Shown here: one piece after another, positions 6,983-13,299 of the stretch
Position numbering within the stretch: position 1 is the first letter of the stretch
How the letters are laid out: each line of letters begins with the position of its first letter
Assembly (NCBI GenBank): GCA_031546715.1
Contig: JAVBKA010000131.1
Span: 1-13,299, forward strand
Direction: 5' to 3'
DNA length: 13,299 nt
Origin: JAVBKA01 sp031546715
GTDB taxonomy: Bacteria > Bacillota > Clostridia > Oscillospirales > UBA929
Program-made: the position numbers and the translations under genes
Notes under the pieces: generated by a model
Told to the model about the DNA's origin: nothing
Databases searched by the model: none
Seen by the model: the letters and a program-made list of their open reading frames with translations, nothing else

Positions 6983-8460
6983 GCTTCATCAAAATTCATC
7001 CATTGGACAACGTAGCCATTGCGCTAGAACCTGTACAAGTAGGCACATCTCATCAAATTGGCGGGATTTCCGTAACAGTAAGCCAGTCTGTGCCTCAAGG
7101 GCACAAGCTTGCGCTGACTGATATTCCGAAGGATGCGGACGTTATTAAGTACGGCGTGCCCATCGGTCATGCCACTAATGACATCAAGTGCGGCGAGCAT
7201 GTACATACACACAACCTAAAAACCAACCTAAGCGGCAAGCTGGAATACAGCTATAACCCCGCACTTCCAAGGGTTACACCGCATAAGCCTGAGAGTTTTC
7301 AAGGTTTTAGGCGCAAGAACGGCAAAGCAGGCGTACGCAACGAGGTGTGGATTATTCCAACAGTAGGCTGCGTTAATTCAGTGGCGCAGATTATGTCACA
7401 ACGTGGGCAGAGCTTACTCCGCGGCAGCGTTGAGGGGCTGTACAGCTTTCCCCATCCATACGGCTGTTCTCAATTGGGAGACGACCATGAGATGACTAAA
7501 AAAGCTCTCGCTGGATTAATAAATCACCCAAACGCAGGGGCGGTATTAGTACTAGGGCTTGGCTGTGAAAACAACACAGTTTCCGGAATGCAAGAACTAC
7601 TTGGTCACGGCGATACAGAGCGGGTAAAATTCCTCATATGTCAGGAACATGAGGACGAAATTGGCGCAGCCCTCGAACTTTTAAAAGAGCTGATAAATTA
7701 CGCTTCAACCTTTGAACGAGAAGGGCTTCTCGCCTCGGAGTTAATCATTGGACTAAAATGCGGCGGCTCGGACGGCTTCTCAGGTATCACCGCAAATCCC
7801 CTTGTAGGGGCTTTTTCCGACCGCCTAACAGCGGAGGGCGGTACTGCAATTCTTACAGAAGTGCCCGAAATGTTTGGTGCGGAAACTCAACTTATGAGCC
7901 GTTGCGCCGACAGCGGGGTTTTTGACGAAACCGTCAAGCTTATCAACGATTTCAAGGATTACTACAGCCGTCACGGTCAGCCTGTGTACGAAAACCCCTC
8001 CCCGGGAAATAAAGACGGCGGTATAACCACCCTTGAGGAAAAATCCTTGGGCTGTACTCAAAAAGGTGGCAGCGCAGTGGTCACAGACGTTTTAGCATAC
8101 GGACAGTCGGTTAAAACTACAGGTCTAAACCTTCTGGAATCCCCGGGGAACGACCTTGTGGCAAGTACTGCGTTAGCAGTTTGCGGAGCGCAGATAGTTT
8201 TGTTTACAACAGGTCGGGGAACGCCCTTCGGCGCACCCGTCCCCACCGTAAAAATTAGCAGTAACTCAGACTTAGCATCGAGAAAACACGGTTGGATTGA
8301 CTTTGATGCAGGAAGATTGCTCTCTGGCGTTTCAATGGAGGAGCTTTCGGAAGAATTGTATCGCTACGTATTGAAATTGGCATCAGGCGATACCCAGACC
8401 CGCACCGAACAGCAAGGTCTGCGAGAAATCGCCATTTTTAAAAACGGCGTCACTCTTTAA
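6979..8460 (+). CDS. uxaA: Altronate dehydratase
   Basis: UxaA removes water from D-altronate to give 2-keto-3-deoxy-D-gluconate, using an iron centre. The 493-aa protein has the fused two-part form. An N-terminal SAF-type domain covers about residues 1-95 (KYGVPIGHATNDIKCGEHVHTHN at 58-79). The C-terminal GarD/UxaA catalytic domain shows GVRNEVWIIPTVGCVN (118-133), HPYGCSQLGDDHE (159-171), LGLGCENN (192-199), LKCGGSDGFSGITANP (259-274), EVPEMFGAE (294-302) and SPGNKDGGITTLEEKSLGC (341-359), followed by a TTGRGTPFG block. Conserved cysteines in these blocks are the likely metal ligands. The start overlaps the uxaB stop (ATGA) with GAGG at 6968-6971. The 3' end overlaps the convergent GH28 gene by 11 nt. 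Confidence 0.96.
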   Translation: MSFIKIHPLDNVAIALEPVQVGTSHQIGGISVTVSQSVPQGHKLALTDIPKDADVIKYGVPIGHATNDIKCGEHVHTHNLKTNLSGKLEYSYNPALPRVTPHKPESFQGFRRKNGKAGVRNEVWIIPTVGCVNSVAQIMSQRGQSLLRGSVEGLYSFPHPYGCSQLGDDHEMTKKALAGLINHPNAGAVLVLGLGCENNTVSGMQELLGHGDTERVKFLICQEHEDEIGAALELLKELINYASTFEREGLLASELIIGLKCGGSDGFSGITANPLVGAFSDRLTAEGGTAILTEVPEMFGAETQLMSRCADSGVFDETVKLINDFKDYYSRHGQPVYENPSPGNKDGGITTLEEKSLGCTQKGGSAVVTDVLAYGQSVKTTGLNLLESPGNDLVASTALAVCGAQIVLFTTGRGTPFGAPVPTVKISSNSDLASRKHGWIDFDAGRLLSGVSMEELSEELYRYVLKLASGDTQTRTEQQGLREIAIFKNGVTL

Positions 8461-9754
8461 TATCGCGCGGTCGTTTTGACCGACATTCCCGAAATCGTAT
8501 ATCCGAGGTGTTTTCCATATGAAACGCTTCTCCTACATGGTTTTCAATGCAAACATTGTCAAACAATAACTCTTTGGCACAGCCGATAAAAAATCCACGA
8601 TACGCCATTTTTTCAAGGTCAGACATCATCGCAGGTACAGCGGGAACAGCCTCCTTCGCCATAGTTACGTGGACATTGGAAAATGTCACTTCCTCCACAT
8701 ATTGCTCGCTGAGACCGTAGATAAACCCCGCCGCTGAGGAGACGTTTTTCGCTGTGATATTTGCAAAGTGAATATTCTTAAAGCTGGGCGTTTCCTTGGT
8801 GACAGGGTAGGGATTTTTATCCCAAACGTACCTATCATTCCCCTTAACGCCGCAGAAATAATAGAGGTTTATGACAAACGGACATATCACCTCGTCCATC
8901 ACGATGTTGCTTACTCGGATATCCTCAACCGTACCGCCCCGCCCCCGTCTGGATTTGAGCCTAATTCCGCGGTCAGTCTTTTGAAAGACGCAATTTGTAA
9001 CCGTGACGTTCCGAACCCCGCCGCTCATTTCACTGCCTATGACGATGCCTCCGTGACCATGCACCATTGTGCAGTTTGAAATAGTAATGTTTTCACATGC
9101 GACCATTTCCGCGCTGTCCTCAGTGCCAGACTTAATTGCAATGCAGTCATCCCCAACGTCGATGTGACAGTTAGAAATACGGACATTTACGCAGCTATCG
9201 GGGTTAATGCCGTCAGTATTGGGCGAGTCGTATGGGTTTTTAATCGTAAGATTGTCGCAGGTTACATTGCGGCAAAGTATTGGGTTCACCGTCCAAGAAG
9301 GGGAATTTATCAGGGTTACATCCCGAAGAAGAACGTTTTCGCAGTTATCAAAGCTGATAAGTTTGGGTCTGGGAAATTTTAACTCATTTGTATGCTCTCT
9401 GATATGCTTCCACCACAAAAAACCATTGCCGTCAATTACTCCCCTGCCTGTAATCGAAATATTTCTTGCATTGGTCGCATATATACACGAAGCATACACC
9501 TCAGTTTTTACGCCCTCCCATCTCGATGTCACCGTTGGATAGCTTTCCTGTTTCTCGTAAAACCTCAGCACCGCACCTGACGAGAGATGTAGCTCAACAT
9601 TGTCCTTTAGGAACAGCGCACCAGTGTAGAATATACCAGACGGTACAAAGACCGTTCCACCGCCTTTTTCAGCCGTACTGTCTATAGCGGCTTGAATTTT
9701 ATCAGTGTTTAGGTTCTCACCTGATTCTGCGCCATAGTCAATTATACTTATCAT
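8450..9754 (-). CDS. Glycoside hydrolase family 28 (polygalacturonase-like), cytoplasmic
   Basis: A right-handed parallel beta-helix pectin hydrolase that cleaves galacturonic acid linkages by inversion. From the ATG at 9754 the protein has 434 aa. It contains the four GH28 signatures: NTDG (179-182), GDDCIAIKSG with the paired aspartates D202-D203, HGHGG (232-236) and RIRLK-type GIRLK (263-267). The catalytic aspartates D181, D202 and D203 are all present. There is no signal peptide, so it probably acts in the cytoplasm on imported oligogalacturonides or rhamnogalacturonan fragments, as an exo-type enzyme. The ATG at 9754 is preferred because AAGGGA (9764-9769) lies 9 nt upstream and the GH43 stop is 4 nt away. 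A GTG at 9775 in the same frame is possible but lacks a site. It is the last gene of the glycosidase operon. Confidence 0.94.
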   Translation of the reverse strand: MISIIDYGAESGENLNTDKIQAAIDSTAEKGGGTVFVPSGIFYTGALFLKDNVELHLSSGAVLRFYEKQESYPTVTSRWEGVKTEVYASCIYATNARNISITGRGVIDGNGFLWWKHIREHTNELKFPRPKLISFDNCENVLLRDVTLINSPSWTVNPILCRNVTCDNLTIKNPYDSPNTDGINPDSCVNVRISNCHIDVGDDCIAIKSGTEDSAEMVACENITISNCTMVHGHGGIVIGSEMSGGVRNVTVTNCVFQKTDRGIRLKSRRGRGGTVEDIRVSNIVMDEVICPFVINLYYFCGVKGNDRYVWDKNPYPVTKETPSFKNIHFANITAKNVSSAAGFIYGLSEQYVEEVTFSNVHVTMAKEAVPAVPAMMSDLEKMAYRGFFIGCAKELLFDNVCIENHVGEAFHMENTSDIRFRECRSKRPRDIKE

Positions 9755-9758
9755 GCCA

Positions 9759-11279
9759 TCATTTCCCTTGCACACAGAATTCTTTAAAAACAGCGGTGGT
9801 TATTGTGCCACGTCCGTTGCCTGTGGCGTACAGCGCAAAAAGTACTCCTGTGAAGCCAAGTTTGTGCGCCTCCGTAGAAACATGTCTGCTTGCGGCTGTG
9901 CCTAAAAACACCTTGCCGCCCTCGGCTTCTGCGCTGAATCTGTATTGTAGCTTATCGTATTCGATTTTCAACCGCACTTCACCAGATACCCACGGTATTT
10001 GGGCGGCAGTATGGATAATCTCGCCCACCACCAGACGAAGGCGCAGTCGGTTTTCCCCATTTTCACGCGACACACAAAGATCAAAATGTGCGTCATGCTG
10101 ATAGTACACGCTAATTCCTGCTTCTTCCCCATTCTGACATGGCGTAAAGCTGAGAACCGTCTCCGTCTCCCCCTCCAAATAACCTTGACGATACCCCAAG
10201 AAGCAAGCATTTTCCTGTTCACAGAGGGTAAACTCATTACCAAGTAGCGACACACCGTTACCGTACACATATCGCTCTGGCTCAGGGTTACGGAGATGCA
10301 GCCACCCAAGTTCAGGCTGTGCAAAATCTGTATAATAGCGTTTTGTCGGACTTATTGCTACTTCTGGCATGTTAGGCAGCTCAATTTGTCGGGTAATCGG
10401 ATTCCCACCGTTGATAACTGGCCAGTCTTCCACCCATTCAACCGGTGCGAGAAATGTCTCCCGACCTAGGTGATGAAAATACTGCATAGTTTGCCTGTAC
10501 CCCAGAAAAACAGCCCACCAGTTTCCGCTTGCATCCTCCACGAAGTCCGCATGACCTGTAGCTTGAATTTCGTGACCCTTGCAGTCCTTATGGGACAATA
10601 TCGGGTTATTCGGACACGCTTCATACGTGCCGTAAAGCTCGCGACTGCGCGCAATGGTGACCATATGTCCAAGCTCAGTGCCGCCCTCTGCCAGAATTTG
10701 ATAATAGTATCCGTCTTTTTTGACGATATGAGGAGCTTCAGGCGCATTTGCTCCAATACCGCCCCATACTGGCACTGCTTCTTTCAAAAACTTCCCAGTC
10801 TCCAAGTCTATGGATGCCATCAAGAAACCCGCTCGGCGTACATTTTCTTTTCTCGCATTGGAAATGAAGTGCGCAGTGCCGTCCTCCTCGAAAAACAGTG
10901 ATGGGTCTATGCCGCCTTGGGCTACGAAAATCGGCTCTGACCACTCCCCTGCCGGATTCTTCGTTTTTACAAAAAAGTTTCCTTTTGTAACATTAGTTGT
11001 AACCATGTAAAAATAGTCGTCAAAGGGATTGTATCTAATCGTGGGCGCATAGATGCCTTGGGAGCTTTTCACATGAGCAAGGTCGAGCTGACTTTGCCTT
11101 GTCAGGCAATTGCCAATCTGACGCCAATTAACAAGGTCAGTGGAGTGAAACACTGGAACGCCGGGAAAATATTCAAAGGTGCTGGTCACTAAGTAATAGT
11201 CAGAGCCTTTTCGGCAAATACTGGGGTCAGGGTAAAACCCTGACAATATTGGGTTATTAATTATCATTTTAACCGCCAT
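9759..11279 (-). CDS. Glycoside hydrolase family 43 (beta-xylosidase/alpha-L-arabinofuranosidase type)
   Basis: This 506-aa protein has an N-terminal five-bladed beta-propeller and a C-terminal beta-sandwich. The three catalytic acids are visible: D18 in GFYPDPS (base), D125 in GGIDPSLFF (pKa modulator) and E181 in NAPEAPHIVKKDGYYY (acid). GHEIQATGHADFVED with H243 and NWWAVFLGYR are also typical of the xylosidase/arabinofuranosidase branch. No signal peptide is present, so it should remove terminal xylose or arabinose from imported oligosaccharides in the cytoplasm. Two starts are possible: ATG 11279, with GGAG only 2 nt away, and ATG 11267, whose product begins MIINNPILSGFYPDPS like many relatives but whose GGAG is 14 nt away. 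The gene sits between the GH106-like gene and GH28, 4 nt before the latter. Confidence 0.94.
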   Translation of the reverse strand: MAVKMIINNPILSGFYPDPSICRKGSDYYLVTSTFEYFPGVPVFHSTDLVNWRQIGNCLTRQSQLDLAHVKSSQGIYAPTIRYNPFDDYFYMVTTNVTKGNFFVKTKNPAGEWSEPIFVAQGGIDPSLFFEEDGTAHFISNARKENVRRAGFLMASIDLETGKFLKEAVPVWGGIGANAPEAPHIVKKDGYYYQILAEGGTELGHMVTIARSRELYGTYEACPNNPILSHKDCKGHEIQATGHADFVEDASGNWWAVFLGYRQTMQYFHHLGRETFLAPVEWVEDWPVINGGNPITRQIELPNMPEVAISPTKRYYTDFAQPELGWLHLRNPEPERYVYGNGVSLLGNEFTLCEQENACFLGYRQGYLEGETETVLSFTPCQNGEEAGISVYYQHDAHFDLCVSRENGENRLRLRLVVGEIIHTAAQIPWVSGEVRLKIEYDKLQYRFSAEAEGGKVFLGTAASRHVSTEAHKLGFTGVLFALYATGNGRGTITTAVFKEFCVQGK

Positions 11280-11283
11280 TTCT

Positions 11284-11337
11284 CCAACGACATTTTTTTT
11301 GCAAACACTTATCCTCGTCGTTGGCTGAAAATAAGTG
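11284..11337 (-). promoter_or_regulatory. Interleaved inverted repeats in the GH43 leader, possible H-type pseudoknot
   Basis: Two perfect inverted repeats interleave in the 75-nt spacer. In the leftward RNA, CACUUAU (11337-11331) can pair with AUAAGUG (11312-11306), and CCAACGAC (11324-11317) with GUCGUUGG (11291-11284). The order is stem 1, stem 2, stem 1', stem 2', which is the topology of an H-type pseudoknot with loops of 6, 4 and 14 nt. The long loop contains eight consecutive A. The last two G of stem 2 belong to the GGAG before the GH43 start, so folding could hide the ribosome binding site. Base pairing is seen in the sequence; regulation is inference. Only one hairpin may form, and a weak -10-like TATACT (11342-11347) could start transcripts inside stem 1. 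Confidence 0.4.
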
Positions 11338-11354
11338 AATTAGTATACACTGTC

Positions 11355-13299
11355 TTACTCCAAAAGCCCAAAAGTTACAAAGCTGTAACCCTCTCGCCAG
11401 TAGCTTTTCCCGCGCATTGTCGGCGGTATGTTAATCGCTTCCGTTGTGTGTTCACACCATGAGAAGTCCCCCGAAAAGGATGCGGGCCCTACGGAATAAA
11501 TTTCTCCGTCTATATGGTGATGAGGACCAAGCAAGTTTCGGTTACCTGAAACAAGCGTAATCTCAACGTCATTTTCTCCGGAAAGCATAACTTCCGTAAT
11601 GTCCACCTCATAGGGCGACCAGAGCATTGTTCCCGCGTTTTTCCCGTTTACAGAAAGCGATACTGCCGCCGCCCGCACTCTCGGAAGCTTTAGAATCACC
11701 CTCGCGCCACTGATATCAGGCACTTGGAACTTACATGCAACAGTAACCCTTCCCGAAAAGAATAACAGCCCTTGCTGTGTAAACTCCTTGCCAAAGTAAA
11801 ACCGCGACGGTGATTTGTCGATTATAAATGAGCCATCAGTGAAAAGTGTGTTGCGTTCGCCGATTTCAAAAGGAGATTGACTATAGACCCCGAAGTCGCC
11901 AAAGAGATAAATGCTCTCAAGCTCTGTGTCATAGGTCAGCTTGTTAAGCTCTGTCTCATAAACACCTTCCCCAAACAAAACTTGGTAGACATGCTCAGCC
12001 TGATAAAAATTAACCCGAAGATTAACAACGTTGTGACCGCTGCGCAGGTACTTTAAAATATCCGTTTTTCTAAACGCCTTGTCGATAACAAATCCGTGGT
12101 CACTATATTCTATTGCAGCACCGTTTACATCAATTTCAAAGCGCTCAGGTGTCTCCAACACTAAGTACATGGACGGAATGCTGGCAGTATCGCACCCAAC
12201 CTCAAAGCTAAACCGCATTTCTAAATCACAAGGACGGCGAAGCTTTAAAAGTTCCTTGAACAGATGAATTACAGCCTGTCTAGGCTGCCATTCGCCGCCG
12301 TCAACGCGGTACTCACAGCCGTCAAGAGTCAGCGCATTATTGCTCATTTCTTTTACTTGTAGCTCTTGCGGATTCAGCATAACGTTCAAAACAGGCGTTT
12401 TTGCAGTCTTTTGCGTCTCTGCCTTACTGGGTTCGCAATATAGAAGCAGTGTTTCCATAGGGGCAAAGATGTAGGATAGTGACGTAACTCCGCCTTGGAT
12501 TGTTGCCGTCACAGCTTCACGTTCTCCACTTTCTGGATATGCTTTGTAAACATCGTAACAGCCATCAATCAGAATTTCGGACTGCTGCGCTGACGATTTT
12601 GAGAGATTAACCAGAAACACCACTCTGTTTTCGCCGTCCTCATAACGGCATGTGCGAACATCCGAGCAAGCCGCGCCGCTAGAGGTCACCCTAACTCTGC
12701 CACTGTCCACCGAGCTGAGAATGCGCACGAGATGCTCGTCCTTGCAGTATTCGACTATGGGCAGTGCCGCGATTCTGCCGCAATCAGGTCGTCCGTCCAC
12801 AAGCTTGGGTAATGGTGCAAGTGCGTATATTAGTCCGCCCGACCTTGCGAAATCCTCCAAAAGCCTCAATGTATCGCTTCCAATGGTCAAAAGCCGCGGA
12901 ATAACCACAGCGGAGTAGCTCCCCTTGCCGATTGTCAGCTTACCCTCGGCACTCACCGCGCCATGACGGGCTATGAGTGTTTCGTCTCCCAGATGATAGT
13001 CCAGTTGAAAGGAGGACAATTTTTCCAAACAAGCGGCTAACGATGCGTCAAGTTCCTTCATGACAGGAGAATTAGTACCGTCATAGGCAAGAAATCCGCT
13101 TCGCATTGGGTGCAGTACCAAAATATTTACCTGCTTGCTCCCTTGTGTCAGAGCCGCGCCCATGCCTGAAAACCAGTCATTAAGCACGCCATACTCCTCC
13201 CACCACGGAAGCTGCGTGAACAATGACGGCGGATAGTCACGCTTGCGAAGCCCTCTAAGCGTGTACCCCTCCAAATGTTGGCACATTAAGTGTACACCC
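11355..13299 (-). CDS. GH106-like glycoside hydrolase (alpha-L-rhamnosidase type), C-terminal part
   Basis: The frame is open to the right edge, so this is the C-terminal portion of about 648 aa of a larger protein. Residues before the first in-window ATG (13286) read GVHL and fit the following HLEGYTLRGLRKRDYPPS, so the ATG is internal. PWWEEYGVLNDWF closes the catalytic barrel. A GAT-like alpha/beta domain follows (VNILVLHPMRSGFLAYDG to about ALAPLPKLVDGR), then a beta-sandwich, then jelly-roll sugar-binding modules with LESIYLFGDFGV and NRNLLGPHHHIDGE. This architecture matches large GH106 and GH2-clan enzymes acting on rhamnogalacturonan. The catalytic residues lie outside the window, so specificity is unproven. 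It is the upstream gene of the GH43-GH28 operon, 75 nt before GH43. Confidence 0.8.
   Translation of the reverse strand, partial: GVHLMCQHLEGYTLRGLRKRDYPPSLFTQLPWWEEYGVLNDWFSGMGAALTQGSKQVNILVLHPMRSGFLAYDGTNSPVMKELDASLAACLEKLSSFQLDYHLGDETLIARHGAVSAEGKLTIGKGSYSAVVIPRLLTIGSDTLRLLEDFARSGGLIYALAPLPKLVDGRPDCGRIAALPIVEYCKDEHLVRILSSVDSGRVRVTSSGAACSDVRTCRYEDGENRVVFLVNLSKSSAQQSEILIDGCYDVYKAYPESGEREAVTATIQGGVTSLSYIFAPMETLLLYCEPSKAETQKTAKTPVLNVMLNPQELQVKEMSNNALTLDGCEYRVDGGEWQPRQAVIHLFKELLKLRRPCDLEMRFSFEVGCDTASIPSMYLVLETPERFEIDVNGAAIEYSDHGFVIDKAFRKTDILKYLRSGHNVVNLRVNFYQAEHVYQVLFGEGVYETELNKLTYDTELESIYLFGDFGVYSQSPFEIGERNTLFTDGSFIIDKSPSRFYFGKEFTQQGLLFFSGRVTVACKFQVPDISGARVILKLPRVRAAAVSLSVNGKNAGTMLWSPYEVDITEVMLSGENDVEITLVSGNRNLLGPHHHIDGEIYSVGPASFSGDFSWCEHTTEAINIPPTMRGKSYWREGYSFVTFGLLE

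Noticed and set aside
8468..8482. Small hairpin CGGTC/GACCG just after the uxaA stop as a terminator
   Set aside because: It has only 5 bp, no following U-run, and lies in the GH28 coding region. It is too weak to call.
11226..11244. Perfect 8-bp inverted repeat GTCAGGGT/ACCCTGAC near the GH43 start
   Set aside because: It falls exactly on the codons of the conserved SGFYPDPS motif, so coding constraint explains it. An effect on translation is possible but unsupported.
1..13299. CRISPR array, tRNA, insertion sequence or phage genes
   Set aside because: No spaced direct repeats, cloverleaf-like segment, transposase or integrase motif was seen on either strand.

Overview
The window looks like a chromosomal plant-polysaccharide locus from a Gram-positive anaerobe of the Bacillota, probably a gut or rumen Clostridia-type organism. 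This rests on AGGAGG-type ribosome binding sites, TTGACA/TATAAT-like promoters, a LacI-family regulator, tightly packed or overlapping genes, and cytoplasmic (signal-less) glycoside hydrolases next to hexuronate catabolism genes. Genus and species cannot be read from the sequence. The theme is pectin or rhamnogalacturonan use: glycosidases release D-galacturonate and neutral sugars, and the isomerase pathway takes the uronate to 2-keto-3-deoxygluconate (KDG).

Layout. (1) 1-76, minus strand: the first 25 codons of a gene leaving the left edge, with a strong promoter at 154-182. The rest of 77-451 is AT-rich and gene-free apart from a hairpin at 400-427. (2) 452-5339, minus strand: a five-gene operon reading leftward: LacI regulator, uxaC, zinc-dependent medium-chain dehydrogenase, fucU mutarotase, aldo/keto reductase. 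Gaps are 12-14 nt, with an 8-nt overlap at the last junction. (3) 5340-5500: a compact divergent control region with two back-to-back sigma-A-type promoters, each with a near-identical LacI-type operator over its predicted transcription start. (4) 5501-8460, plus strand: uxaB-uxaA, overlapping by ATGA. (5) 8450-13299, minus strand: a glycosidase operon reading leftward: GH106-like protein (5' end outside the window), a 75-nt spacer with possible pseudoknot structure, GH43, GH28. The GH28 gene ends inside the 3' end of uxaA, so the two operons converge with an 11-nt overlap.

How the genes work together. The GH106-like, GH43 and GH28 enzymes are expected to trim imported pectic oligosaccharides inside the cell. 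Galacturonate is isomerised to tagaturonate by UxaC, reduced to altronate by UxaB and dehydrated to KDG by UxaA. KDG kinase and KDPG aldolase are not in the window and must be encoded elsewhere. The LacI protein, first gene of its own operon, probably represses both divergent transcription units. FucU, the zinc dehydrogenase and the aldo/keto reductase are not part of the classical uronate pathway and suggest a side route for another pectin-derived sugar.

The items most worth a second look are the 119-bp-spaced operator pair, the interleaved inverted repeats (H-type pseudoknot topology) in front of GH43, the fucU/dehydrogenase/reductase module, and the reductase's missing NADP-contact lysine. 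No CRISPR array, tRNA, rRNA, insertion sequence or phage gene was seen. I do not see a clearly novel defence or mobile system here.
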